Source: a virus
Strand: one strand, 5' to 3'
DNA length: 22,059 bases
Virus record (IMG/VR): IMGVR_UViG_3300030329_004737
Span: 1 to 22,059 of that record
Shown here: positions 9,201 through 15,103 of the stretch, piece by piece
Layout: the number at the start of each line of letters is the position of its first letter
Numbering within the stretch: position 1 is the stretch's first letter
Notes under the pieces: generated by a model
The model's database searches: none
What the model saw: only the letters and a program-made list of their open reading frames with translations
What the model was told of the DNA's origin: nothing
Made by a program: the position numbers and the translations under genes

Positions 9201-9237
9201 TATCTTCATCAAACTCAAGTAATCCTGGATCAGCCAC
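223..9237 (-). CDS. Giant 3004-aa virion (ejection/polyvalent-type) protein with NADAR domain
   Basis: This protein probably acts as the large internal virion protein ejected with the DNA. The role is inferred from size and position, being last in a 199/694/3004-aa trio after the tail genes. Visible parts: a hydrophobic Gly/Ala segment followed by a basic cluster (residues 20-50); more hydrophobic stretches near 300-350 and 440-470; long charged helical or coiled-coil regions (about 500-1500) with a SAP-like stretch at 1037-1076; a NADAR domain at 1511-1632; Pro/Lys linkers at about 1632-1890, including the very Pro-rich 1858-1893; and a globular C-terminal part with hydrophobic segments near 2535-2562 and 2775-2800, ending in a basic helix. 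The start is GTG, overlapping the previous stop by one base (TAGTG), with only a weak AGGGACGG site upstream, so translation is probably coupled. I see no transglycosylase motif and no RNA-polymerase motifs of the N4 virion type. The C-terminal third may be a large-polyvalent-protein-associated region, which is uncertain. Confidence 0.9.
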   Translation of the reverse strand: MADPGLLEFDEDTKPLVKELVTGVASTGAFLGAAAPLVGFIPAWLRRKRRQWAKDEEVELLKEKMRTNEVEALGDRYLLDNGWTQKDIDELKRQRDDHLDNMRVPRPERIAKSEYPGIFSERAKDSDEISYTPLDQGLRGTENSRPGDNPYYAALMAKREDGRPGFIEQALLDAKHLPPEEAQSIKSKFNAYRQAYVGVADRQSDFYYSMESPMVRSHVEFREAIEDMEALNAKLISEGKPPLEWEDIIFGHEAKILREGIIAAAKAAIGQGQPIVDARTMESMGEDAMGTAEYYGELFGTQGLIGMITGMGTAPVKTMKYKPSIPVLLTAPLIVKFLGGRLSPAMMGAIREHVSKNPSGKLAALQSGYQSAVQAIPESVRKANEKFRPKRREPGGVQKGANAIEEAYAKAGADGLASLIEKPLPGQLVSYTKREALGNIAMWYLKASLLGIPEIMALPLVGQLRNFLRGNPQIEASVFKKIEEAWSTEEGFANRELLEKAREAAENPKRVDEILAQMTDVLRDEYGKKPDDEFAQRQRDREVEIDPVKAKEQEKDAEIIVGQREARDVQVPDVVTDTETTAAPRPTPKPDTEQARSELRGDDELPEARWKEEDKARTEAAKPEGYKGQMRGDYKDTPVNEILEKIENYEAMADYDGNPPGVRKLFREELVAARKELLRRGEKVPTPKERNPLPFTGAPTRRGQATIPTWRELQEAKDRYNKNKTKKNKKALDKAMRNWQAAGKPEPVRPPSDEPLTEGAYAIDIGIGSKVDEVIVVTPDHAQRAARIENLNDNIEGIRKAYKQFDQEPPPGLIESIKNSDLEQSTIRDLINKAEEDIFVRDNIADAVAQVKEVKISRAQTDTFSRLQKRYKKLLLKGEGLDSVLQSITPKGELIEGSKLFRRVSQDEGFQGKSGAVRRPLQGDQIRERDADLEPGRKAMVYTGEGELTGAGKPKAATAKMQDTMQRSPEETRQIAEAYQFEKERKKQLSTDEKSREKHASKERQEKREAELKAANSLDSLSKADLLEIEKNSVAPSLESLSFKELKDFASTQMPEVMNLPYKERNSKAKLIKALGKNGRVLHLVTNDIKAGHKAQKFWALLNQAKESVAGLRKGQWNQRRVLQRIARDAIASGLPLNLVRKILNVIQPNPKNSAMKRRDGKPYQSLGSQVEGYRYTNLIDEIEAGKRGEVTETAVAGEAARPLMAKINDEIGTVFSRYDRELRGIKDPDALAEKANEILERSRDELKELKADLDAAAKGKKGAVEGGFTRGLNKWVKSSYFGEVEILRRNRVENFKRDNPHVTLIKTEPTVADVFKSVIARVEEGVANLEMNIALTPFTQLNKTMNAIAAESFSGKPQRQVSPKARKVLEELGPMDREIPFSKLDEISRGLNDKGLTANEVFALRRNIEARKEVSAPNQEFQNAGVTVDITPEQIQEVRQTKPLNNDIETIEVGKNAPNESIKEFANKAQRFEHRQKMEDRINDAVDSLNARGTLFPESKPYQWPEPTETRVHYGQGYNKELSNLYFYPFEFRGKTFNTAEGAYQAYKSGEYVPGYEKLTGPQAKSKGRGAPVNKETNRALMAEILEAKYDQVPDFRKALDSSGEITHPVRDKFWAKTFPALLTSLRSLKEHKARQSAPKPPAPKPESAKSYTAKDYNKDVKLIAESKWKTTPFDEIPKGKEEAHYQEGKALEAAKERVKAAGDKFTKPPAPKPETAAEVRQEAAQRAPVPEPAEVRAPTLEEQFAAQATSTTPTPEGTPTNVLPSRVLDPKIEAFKKDLESKSLEALRQEFPDVVRQARDYNFKLKNDPSGALRNMKTEPGKQQIIDMLVDAAEARVAEEAFVRELKARRSAPAAAPEGPPQGPPKPPGKPPKGDDAPKKKPLPTVEIKAPVMSARAWSAIRRLVQKFSLPSKIGLSEREVNAWKAGVFEILGNGRSLLASNSLRFAVRNKLVSRITDELPGSFAGAKNKKNREALIEAIDHYLQKFTVPFVGSDNPAAWLSKEAKNKLLDGAAILRKVPGKIRILGEKEKVLGEFNVDKSIDSAIAEIADNAKLMDTIAGEALSQINRNIAGVAKGRSIGRAIIMDLQRRGAGSTSTATVNLSRLASSHLVAREAEPLGLPNRVVNEDGTVVKVSPVELIDGSDSKNVRGAASDPQAFVDALEQNLPNKRKLTDEEIKQYVGEKSEDGTWTVNADSVVGRWLDSLRKYKRLTEKGQKNNMMNILEDALPEEMKQALEESSKSTKDADPAEFSNDFMYDVYVHPDWHAQMSDRIWFKQAAEQYRETFFGWLFGRTKTSYTIMRAKTNLGNTGSHTINIGLNTGETPAAIAARVAGTVWGTWRFNSNPKKFTESNPQLGRAFAQAKRNRFIKTTFSEVEIGTLIEAGYAPTQIIEFAQRLNVPPKVISAISKFMDKGPRNLERARKALYAMEDSYPKTAEFTRHFIDLDNYMNQLKDGDYIDLVTGKNRVTRLVRKNIDGKLHWTRGKKVVSKGKVDELMSQAAKIKTDYLIPDYNLVPRFIRNARAGLSGKGMNPLLFLASPFMSFAYLMLDLPGKPGIVSNTLFGNTRTPMFKTNNMKVNALWAAAEAGRAIRKTAMVQQAAQQFYQGKEYWGEAVRRALRHGLQVGPDPLALFEPSDKAGWIKAYGANNFNAMSQSELFWSQMAYMSLYAGRGIRSFIGLGGSNPLSLEESKPIEYSNKYLNSLSRGHQKILNNSLKIKQRMLMDIDQKQALRPKDILALGFLSGSPMMEIFTKFQTGKKYGQDIENPTQELMADLAAIVLPMGVDTMQILKAVAPRTGMIAPKSGLSAFRNLIMQQEKKIGRNFSAWPREQQIKFMADHTLDAITQVYFREMPIEAPRVIGPDGSHKYKDPHWFKDFYKGFEDSVKRYSENKMATASSEHEMELAKKDFDHFTRAIDAHKAKRRKLMNQMGKLISGDKGYIPNLIIDGKPVQKRSPASIRKSQEDLKQRRLDITKESRRRAATFQQRLEKERQKNAQRN
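4342..4707 (-). other. NADAR-like domain within the giant protein (residues 1511-1632)
   Basis: The stretch reads like the NADAR/YbiA fold (DUF1768). It has the opening HYGQGYNKELSNLYFYPFEF, then the G-K-T-F-N-T-A-E-G-A-Y-Q-A-Y-K block that matches the family pattern of a beta strand followed by an xE..YQ..K helix (E1542, Q1546, K1549). A KSKGRG loop at 1566-1571 follows, then a helix ALMAEILEAKYDQVPDFRKA, and the closing THPVRDKFWAKTFPALL (H1609, R1612, D1613, W1616, F1620, P1621), similar to phage-type members that end in a W..eFP.iL pattern. Established knowledge: NADAR enzymes hydrolyse N-glycosidic ADP-ribose bonds, including ADP-ribose on guanine bases in DNA placed by DarT-type toxins, and are found beside such toxins and in phages. 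Activity here is inferred. Confidence 0.8.
6010..6129 (-). other. SAP/Rho-N-like short helical module in the giant protein
   Basis: Residues 1037-1076 follow the spacing of SAP or Rho N-terminal-like helix-extended-loop-helix modules. A serine/leucine-rich first helix (SLESLSFKELKDFA) is followed by an extended segment and then SKAKLIKAL, where the K-x-x-L-I-x-x-L pattern is typical. Such modules often bind nucleic acid and occur in phage structural and recombination proteins. The match is from pattern only and is short, so it may simply be an amphipathic helical pair. Confidence 0.3.
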
Positions 9238-11321
9238 TATTGAAACCGTCCCTGAGTTGCAGCCGTTTTAACTTTGTTGAAGGTGGAAGCATCATTATTT
9301 GCCATTAGTGTTTTCGTTGCCCACCTTTTGAACTTCCTGATTTTAGCTCTGCCCTCTTTGGTCCTTCTGTTAAAGGATGTCGCGGGAAGTCTCCCCATTA
9401 AGCTTCTGACCTGCTTTGCTACCTTACTTCTTCGTCGATCAAGCTTCTCCATCTTGTTTGCTTCAGCAGTCCGAGCTTTGCGCTCGGCTGCTGAACCAGT
9501 GGAGCGCTCTTGTTCAACGGGTGAAACAGGTCGAGCTCTTGTGGCAGCCAGCCTGCGATTCTGTTGAGCCAGTCTTTGCTCTTTTGTTTGGGTATCACCC
9601 TCAAGATCGAGATTGATCTTTCTTCTTCTTCTTCTCGCTCTGCGCTGCTTCTTTCGCTTCTTCTCTTCTTCAAGCTGCCTTTTGCTTTTTGTTCCTGGGT
9701 CGTAATCTTTTAGTGCGGCAGCTTCCTCGGCACTTCCTGGAGGATGCTTGCGTTTGCGGCGAGCAACAGGCTTGCGCGGAGGATCGACCTCCACCTCTTC
9801 TTTCTTTTCTTCGGCCTCTTTCGCCTTTGCTCTCGCCTTCCTCATCAGATCCCCAAGGCTTCCAACTACTTTCCCTAGAGTGCTTTGTTGTTCTATGTCG
9901 TTAGAGACAGCATCAGATTCATCTTCTTCGATCTCACCCGTGCCCCCTCCTCCAGAAGCTCCTCCACCGCCCGCTGCTTCTGTGGGCATGCCGAGTGAGA
10001 AGTTTTTCCACTGCATCCGCTTTACGAAGGCGGGATCGTTAAGAGCATTCAGCATGTCATCTATGCTGCGGCCGGAAGCCATGACGACAGAAAAGGGATC
10101 GCTGACCTGCATTTGAAACAGTTGGTCATTTACGTTTGCATAGTTAGAGCGCTGTAAAGCGGCTCCACTGTTAGCACGGGCTCGACGCACAAGCTCCAGA
10201 AGAAGTGGAAAGTTTTTGTGCTTAGAAGCATTCATTACTTGCTGGTAACCGAGAATGCGCTCCTGCAAAACAAAGGCTGCCTCTTCCGGCCCAAGCTTCA
10301 TGCGTGCCTTTTGTTTATCAGTTGGCTGCAAGGCTAAAGTGCCTGGCTTGATCGTTGTCCCCACAACATCATTTGTAGATAACGGTGCCACGAAGTTCGT
10401 GTCATTAGGGTTAGCCCTTAGCGCGCTTGCTGCATTGATATAGTTAGCAGATTGGCTCTTATGCATAGCATCGAATAACGGCTTCGGCTTCTTCACCAGC
10501 TTAGGAGCCGGGCCCCCACGCACAGTAGCACGCTGTGGCTTACGGCCCGGGAATAAACGCTTAAGATTTTGAGTGATAGCAGCTTGCCCTTGACCAGCAG
10601 CCTGACCACTAAGAGTAGCAGCCCTCATTCTGTCATAGGCAGCTAGAGATTCATCAGTAGCCTCTTTGCGCTGGGCCATCGTCTCTGCACCAGCAGCAAG
10701 CTCGTAACCTCGAGCGGCTGACTGCTGAGCAAGAGCTTGCTCTTCAATAGCTTCTGCTCGAGCAAGAGCGGCCTGCCTTCGCCTATGCTCGATCTCAGAA
10801 GCATCATGGCCAAAGAGGCTGCCAGCACCAGCAACAAGACGATCGAGAGGCCCACCGGCTCGCTCTTGGAGGGTTGCATACTGAGCCATCTGCGCGGGCG
10901 TGAGGCCGAGCCTGCCCTTTTGTCGCGCCTTGTATTCTTCTATAGCTGTTCTGGTTTCTGGTCCCATCGTCGCATCAAGTTTACCAGTAGGCGACATTGA
11001 TTTAGGCAACTCAAAGCCAGCTTCGATAAGCTTTCTTTGGAGCTTGCTGACAACCGGATCTCCTTTTGCTGCCGCTTCTGCTGCCCGAGCAAGCTGAACC
11101 ATCTCACCTGTAGACTGAACCTCAGAGAGGATCTTGTTTGCAGCCTTCTTCTTTTGAACGGCAGCGTTGATTACCCCGCCAACACTATCGGTTAACTTCC
11201 AAGCTGTGGCTACTCCAGAAGGAGAGGTCCACTGATCCGCGGTTCTTTGACCGGGACTTCGTTTGTATTGTGTCTGACGATAGCCTCGACGAAATACTGA
11301 ATCAGGTACAATCCTAGCCAT
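9237..11321 (-). CDS. Internal virion protein with peptidoglycan-binding domain (694 aa)
   Basis: The only recognisable domain is a peptidoglycan-binding fold at residues about 88-142, with V..LQ..L...GF, a G-K-L-D turn and the G-P-E-T-R-T-A-I-E-E-Y helix. The rest has no visible hydrolase motif. Residues 160-260 are Ala/Gln/Glu-rich and probably helical. A Gly/Ser linker followed by an acidic patch lies at about 448-472, and a strongly basic stretch with runs of K and R at about 511-570. The C-terminus (to residue 694) is again basic. Length and middle position in the trio parallel T7 gp15 (about 747 aa), so I infer a virion or ejection protein that meets the cell wall. Start ATG at 11321 has an AGGA eight bases upstream and lies 9 bases after the preceding stop. 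Confidence 0.8.
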   Translation of the reverse strand: MARIVPDSVFRRGYRQTQYKRSPGQRTADQWTSPSGVATAWKLTDSVGGVINAAVQKKKAANKILSEVQSTGEMVQLARAAEAAAKGDPVVSKLQRKLIEAGFELPKSMSPTGKLDATMGPETRTAIEEYKARQKGRLGLTPAQMAQYATLQERAGGPLDRLVAGAGSLFGHDASEIEHRRRQAALARAEAIEEQALAQQSAARGYELAAGAETMAQRKEATDESLAAYDRMRAATLSGQAAGQGQAAITQNLKRLFPGRKPQRATVRGGPAPKLVKKPKPLFDAMHKSQSANYINAASALRANPNDTNFVAPLSTNDVVGTTIKPGTLALQPTDKQKARMKLGPEEAAFVLQERILGYQQVMNASKHKNFPLLLELVRRARANSGAALQRSNYANVNDQLFQMQVSDPFSVVMASGRSIDDMLNALNDPAFVKRMQWKNFSLGMPTEAAGGGGASGGGGTGEIEEDESDAVSNDIEQQSTLGKVVGSLGDLMRKARAKAKEAEEKKEEVEVDPPRKPVARRKRKHPPGSAEEAAALKDYDPGTKSKRQLEEEKKRKKQRRARRRRRKINLDLEGDTQTKEQRLAQQNRRLAATRARPVSPVEQERSTGSAAERKARTAEANKMEKLDRRRSKVAKQVRSLMGRLPATSFNRRTKEGRAKIRKFKRWATKTLMANNDASTFNKVKTAATQGRFQ
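10896..11060 (-). other. PG_binding_1-like domain (residues 88-142 of the 694-aa protein)
   Basis: The segment contains the hallmarks of the short three-helix peptidoglycan-binding repeat: a first helix VVSKLQRKLIEAGFEL, the turn TGKLDATMGPET and the last helix RTAIEEYKARQKGRLGL. In this family the domain anchors cell-wall hydrolases or virion proteins to murein. No hydrolase is fused to it here. Confidence 0.8.
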
Positions 11322-11330
11322 GATATAATC

Positions 11331-11930
11331 CTACCAGTCGTTGATCTGCTGATAGCCTTCACCACCCTCTTGAAGATATTTGCGCTCAAGTTCTCTCGCA
11401 GCTTCAGGATGTTGAAGTCTCAGTTTAGCAATCTCAGATCGAACAGCGCTGTTCATTGCTTCCTCGTCATCGTAAAGCCAGCCACGATTTTCTGTGATTG
11501 CTGTTTCAATAGCAGACTCAGCATCAGCAAGAGCAGCAACGTAGTCCTCTTCTTTTGTTCCTGCTTTTGCGGCATACTCTGCGGCTGATAGCTCTGCTTG
11601 CGCTGCGCCTTGCCTCAATCCCAGGCGTCGCTCCTCATCAGCCTGAGCCTGCCTGATGCCAGCCATCTCAGCGTCCATACCAGCTTGCCCTGCTGCCCCG
11701 AGGAAGCCACCGCCTGCGGCCATCCGCCCTGTAGGGGCGGCTGCCGCAAGGCCCCGAGCGGCACCATAACGAATATTCCTTTGGCGTTCTGCTGCTGACT
11801 CATCAAATCGAGCAAGGCCCTCTTTTGCGCCAGCAACCAGATCTTCCTGGGCAGCTAATCCCCGCTCTCTTTGAGCAGCGCGCTTGCGATAAGCCTCTGA
11901 CGCCATTCGATCACTTCTTGTGGCAACCAT
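11331..11930 (-). CDS. Small internal virion protein, Ala/Gly-rich (199 aa)
   Basis: No catalytic motif is visible. The protein is mostly helical, rich in Ala, Arg, Glu and Gln, with a Gly/Ala-rich hydrophobic patch at residues about 56-85 (G..RGLAAAAPTGRMAAGGG) that could insert in a membrane or pack into a helical pore. Its C-terminal third is acidic. Length and position, just before the 694- and 3004-aa genes, parallel T7 gp14 (196 aa), the first internal protein ejected into the outer membrane. That assignment is by analogy, not by sequence match. A very good ribosome site (TTGAGGTG, then AATT, then ATG) lies in the 8-base gap after the preceding stop and fixes the start at 11930. Confidence 0.75.
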   Translation of the reverse strand: MVATRSDRMASEAYRKRAAQRERGLAAQEDLVAGAKEGLARFDESAAERQRNIRYGAARGLAAAAPTGRMAAGGGFLGAAGQAGMDAEMAGIRQAQADEERRLGLRQGAAQAELSAAEYAAKAGTKEEDYVAALADAESAIETAITENRGWLYDDEEAMNSAVRSEIAKLRLQHPEAARELERKYLQEGGEGYQQINDW

Positions 11931-11938
11931 AATTCACC

Positions 11939-13522
11939 TCAAATTAAATGCTTCTTACCAATGATATAAACCCAATGACCAGGCCAACCAACAATTACCC
12001 CATTAATCGTTGACGGATCACCAACATCTGAAATCTTCCATCGAATATCTAATGCCTGCTCACACCCCTCTGTTACAGGAGGAGCAGCAGGAGTTCCAAT
12101 GTTTGTCCTTGTCTCTGTGCCTGTCTGGCCTTTAGCGGCATAAACAGGGAACCCTTGAGCCTTATAGCCCTGACCGCCTGCACCAACGAGAGGGCAGGAA
12201 AGAATATCCCACATATAAGTAAAAGCAGGCTTGCCCACACCGCCGGATGAAAACTGATCCACAAGTTTGGGTGTTAAGTTTGGAGGCTCCCATTTTAAAT
12301 GCGCCACCTGCTGAACAGAATAATCTTCTGCTCTTATCCCCTGAAGAAGACCAACACCAACTTCATTACTAAATGTAATCTGAGTGGGACGGACACCGGT
12401 AGCCGACCGAAGACCATGAGTGTAATTTACAGCAATCAAGACATGATGAATCGTCATTGGATAATGAAGAGGGATAATAGCCCGATCCATTGTCTTTATC
12501 CCGCCAACGCCCCAGGCTGACCACGGCAAATCAGACGGTCTAGACCATATGTCGTCAGAAGGATTGCCACCAACAGGGAATGTGTTGTCACAAAACCAAC
12601 TGCCAAACATGGGCACAGCAATAACTTCATAGCCTGCATCTGATCTGAGGTTTTGCTTATACCGTCTGCTGCCATCTTTGTTATAGCCGCCAGCCAAACC
12701 CCGGTCGATGATGCCATCAACAAGAGCAAGGTTTGTATTTACGCCGGCTGCGTTATCCGCAGAGATGACAGCGTTTCCTGCCGGTGTCACAGGACTAACA
12801 CTTACATTGTTAAAAGCCCCAAGGTGAGAGGGCATGTTTTGAATCGTTGCGCCTATATCGCGAAAGGTTAGCTTGTGCTTCAGCTTCAAGCTTAAGGTCA
12901 CAGAAAAGAAAGGCTGATTGGCTTTCTCAGGAACAAATTCAATAAGGTAAGATCGGTCATGCCTAAGCTGTACTGAGACACCTGTTTGAACATAGGGGTT
13001 TGCCCTGGAAAAAGAATCAAGAAGAGCCACCTCTGGAATGTTGATCTTGTAGATTTCCTTTGAGGCCCTACCTCCGCCAGCGCTCGTTGCATCAATTTCT
13101 TTTTCCATGAGATGAAAGGTATAAGCATTTCCCTCAAGCGGAATAATGCTTCCCTCTTCATTAACTGTGTTATCCATTTTCACGCCAAGAAGACGGCCCG
13201 CCTCACTTCTCGTATCGTGACTTACCGAGACTTCGATTAACTCATAATCATTGATCTCAGAGTTATCCAAACCAAAGACTTCCTGAAAAGCAGGCAGGAT
13301 AAAAGGAACAGTGATGGTGCTGTTACGATCATCATCAGTCATCTTTGACATGTGATTCACATAAGGAAAATTAATGTTAACCCTAAAGGTTCCGTATTCC
13401 TTATCGTAATCATCCGATTGAACCCCATTGGTCGTAAGAAGCTGGAGAACATTCGTAATAGGCGTAAAGACATGGGAAAAAAGTAGCTTTATCCCCCGTG
13501 TCAGGCGAGCGAACTTAGCCAT
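11939..13522 (-). CDS. Beta-rich virion protein of unknown role (527 aa)
   Basis: I do not recognise a named family. The sequence is rich in alternating hydrophobic/polar strands, Gly, Asn, Pro and aromatics, as in phage structural proteins, with no signal peptide and no enzyme motif. The N-terminus has an amphipathic helix (LLFSHVFTPITNVLQLL). Residues about 160-230 look like jelly-roll type strands (KINIPEVALLDSF and FFSVTLSLKLKHKLTFRDIG). The C-terminal half carries many Trp and Gly residues. It overlaps the preceding gene by 8 bases, and AGAGAGG about 7 bases before the ATG supports the start. Placed between the tail genes and the internal-protein trio, it may be a fibre, head-fibre or minor tail component. 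This is inferred from context only. Confidence 0.7.
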   Translation of the reverse strand: MAKFARLTRGIKLLFSHVFTPITNVLQLLTTNGVQSDDYDKEYGTFRVNINFPYVNHMSKMTDDDRNSTITVPFILPAFQEVFGLDNSEINDYELIEVSVSHDTRSEAGRLLGVKMDNTVNEEGSIIPLEGNAYTFHLMEKEIDATSAGGGRASKEIYKINIPEVALLDSFSRANPYVQTGVSVQLRHDRSYLIEFVPEKANQPFFSVTLSLKLKHKLTFRDIGATIQNMPSHLGAFNNVSVSPVTPAGNAVISADNAAGVNTNLALVDGIIDRGLAGGYNKDGSRRYKQNLRSDAGYEVIAVPMFGSWFCDNTFPVGGNPSDDIWSRPSDLPWSAWGVGGIKTMDRAIIPLHYPMTIHHVLIAVNYTHGLRSATGVRPTQITFSNEVGVGLLQGIRAEDYSVQQVAHLKWEPPNLTPKLVDQFSSGGVGKPAFTYMWDILSCPLVGAGGQGYKAQGFPVYAAKGQTGTETRTNIGTPAAPPVTEGCEQALDIRWKISDVGDPSTINGVIVGWPGHWVYIIGKKHLI

Positions 13523-14444
13523 TTACCGACCTCTCTAACAAAGTGAGAGTCATTGTTGGTATGGAATTCTGCCAGGGCTTAATACCCCATGGCTCAGCAC
13601 CAGACTCAAGAGGCAGGATCAAAGAAAACCTAAGACGGGTAAAGGGAGGAATGGGAATATTTAAATCATCCAGATTCATCGAGATAGAATACTCATGAGT
13701 AGGATTCATACCCGTTACGCTTGTGAGTTTAGGCTCCATATCACTGACAAGAGCTAGACCAATAGCCTGAACAGAAAAGAAAGAAGCCTCAGCGACAGAT
13801 TGGAACTTATGAAAAACAACAGTGTTTTTAAGCTGAAGGTTAGGAAGGAAAGGGTTGTCAGCAGTTACCAGTAAGTGAATATCATTAGAGTAGTTACGAG
13901 TTGCTGCATCATAGGCCGCAGAAGCAGAATCATATTTCCAGTCAGTAGTGTACTCATCATCGTAGGTGAGCATGACCAGATCAATTGAGTTTATAATTGC
14001 TGGGTCTTGACCGAGGGCAATTGCCGATGTCCAGACACACTGATCATTATAAATAACATCAGGAGTAGCAGGCGGGACAGCCCCCGCATCAACCCATGCC
14101 TGATAAAGATCTGTTGGCTTGGTGTATCCATCTTGCCACCACAGGCGATTACCTTTTACTCGAAAGGGATTCTGATTGCCTGCCGCATTGTAGACAGGAA
14201 GAAAGGGAGCGTGCCTGTAATTCCCAACAAGAGCTGTAAGACCGACAAGTGTTCCATTTGCACTAGCCGTAGGAGGTAGATACTTAAGAACATATTGAGA
14301 CTGTAGCCAGCGATTCCTGAACTGACCGTCTTCAATATTGTTACTCCAGTCCTCGAGATCCTGAAGCGCTTTCTCTAAGCGGTCCCCATCAATCGTCGTG
14401 CCTTCAGCGAACTGCTCAGAGGTAAAATGACGCAAAGAAACCAT
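13515..14444 (-). CDS. Putative tail-associated structural protein (309 aa)
   Basis: The N-terminal about 50 residues (RHFTSEQFAEGTTIDGDRLE, then LEDWSNNIEDGQFRNRWLQS) form a helical head. The pattern F..G..IDG.RL..AL is common at the start of phage tail or fibre-attachment proteins. The rest is beta-rich, ending in strands such as FTRLRFSLILPL. There is no enzymatic motif. The ATG overlaps the upstream stop by one base (TAATG), and a GGAG six bases before it supports this start. It and the 527-aa gene downstream overlap and probably work together. Which appendage it belongs to cannot be told from sequence. Confidence 0.7.
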   Translation of the reverse strand: MVSLRHFTSEQFAEGTTIDGDRLEKALQDLEDWSNNIEDGQFRNRWLQSQYVLKYLPPTASANGTLVGLTALVGNYRHAPFLPVYNAAGNQNPFRVKGNRLWWQDGYTKPTDLYQAWVDAGAVPPATPDVIYNDQCVWTSAIALGQDPAIINSIDLVMLTYDDEYTTDWKYDSASAAYDAATRNYSNDIHLLVTADNPFLPNLQLKNTVVFHKFQSVAEASFFSVQAIGLALVSDMEPKLTSVTGMNPTHEYSISMNLDDLNIPIPPFTRLRFSLILPLESGAEPWGIKPWQNSIPTMTLTLLERSVNG

Positions 14445-15103
14445 TAGATCTCCGGCCCAACAATCGTAACATTGTTATGTGTATGGGTTGTCATGTTAAC
14501 ACCCGAAGTTACATAGACTTCTGTAGCTAGGGCATTAAGACTCTGAACAACAGTGCCAAACCCATCCATTACTCCATCATCTCTGTTTGAGCGAAACACG
14601 CAGCCAGTAAACACAGCGCGAGCCAGGGAGTTAACAACAACAAATGCTTTGGTGTTTGCTGCGCCCGTCCCCCTTGACGCATTAAATTTCCGCTCGAAAA
14701 TACACTGACGAAAGAGAACGCGAATAGGTTTAAAGGCTGTCGCCCCTTCGTGGGGCACCAGCCTCACAAGAACATCTTCATTAGAAGGATCATCTAGTTG
14801 CTTGAAGTGGACATTGCTAATGACAGCATGATGACGAATCTCTGCGTATCTATCTACAATGGTACCTGCTTCGCCCTCTAAGATTGTATGGGGCTTTTCT
14901 AGCTTGAAGCCATGGTGAGATCCTCGACCTAGAATAAAATTATTTCCTGATGGAGAATTTTCTTTAACGAAAGAGCCAGGAGCAGTGCGAACCACTGAAT
15001 CGGAAGAGAAAAGATCTCCAATAAAATTATCAACGGCTTCTGTTCCCAATCGGTTTAAAGTGTTCTTATCCTTTTCAAGCGGGCGGAATGAGGCATTGGT
15101 CAT
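14444..15103 (-). CDS. Short beta-helix-like virion protein (219 aa)
   Basis: Residues about 65-210 show the repetitive short strands and Val/Ile/Asn/Gly turns of a right-handed parallel beta-helix, for example AVISNVHFKQLDD, then IRVLFRQCIFERKF, then ARAVFTGCVFRSNRDDG. This is the pectate-lyase-like pattern of tail spikes and related proteins. The protein is much shorter than classical tail spikes (over 500 aa) and has too few turns for a full spike. I see no clear polysaccharide-lyase or hydrolase catalytic set. It overlaps the nozzle gene as ATGA, with GGAGG eight bases upstream. It may be a small appendage or adaptor for a receptor-binding protein encoded elsewhere. Confidence 0.65.
   Translation of the reverse strand: MTNASFRPLEKDKNTLNRLGTEAVDNFIGDLFSSDSVVRTAPGSFVKENSPSGNNFILGRGSHHGFKLEKPHTILEGEAGTIVDRYAEIRHHAVISNVHFKQLDDPSNEDVLVRLVPHEGATAFKPIRVLFRQCIFERKFNASRGTGAANTKAFVVVNSLARAVFTGCVFRSNRDDGVMDGFGTVVQSLNALATEVYVTSGVNMTTHTHNNVTIVGPEI

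Noticed and set aside
223-9237. Virion RNA polymerase of the N4 type in the giant protein
   Set aside because: The size is similar, but I could not find the polymerase palm motifs (such as a D-F-D/D-G-R type cluster or the T7-class catalytic pattern), while a NADAR domain and linkers are visible.
223-9237. Lytic transglycosylase (SLT) domain in the giant protein as in T7 gp16
   Set aside because: No ES-x-x-x-P-x-A-S-type SLT motif is seen near the N-terminus or elsewhere.
9748-10116. 122-codon plus-strand frame opposite the 694-aa gene
   Set aside because: Its Ser/Pro/Phe-rich composition is the antisense of Gly/Lys/Glu-rich linkers; nothing supports expression.
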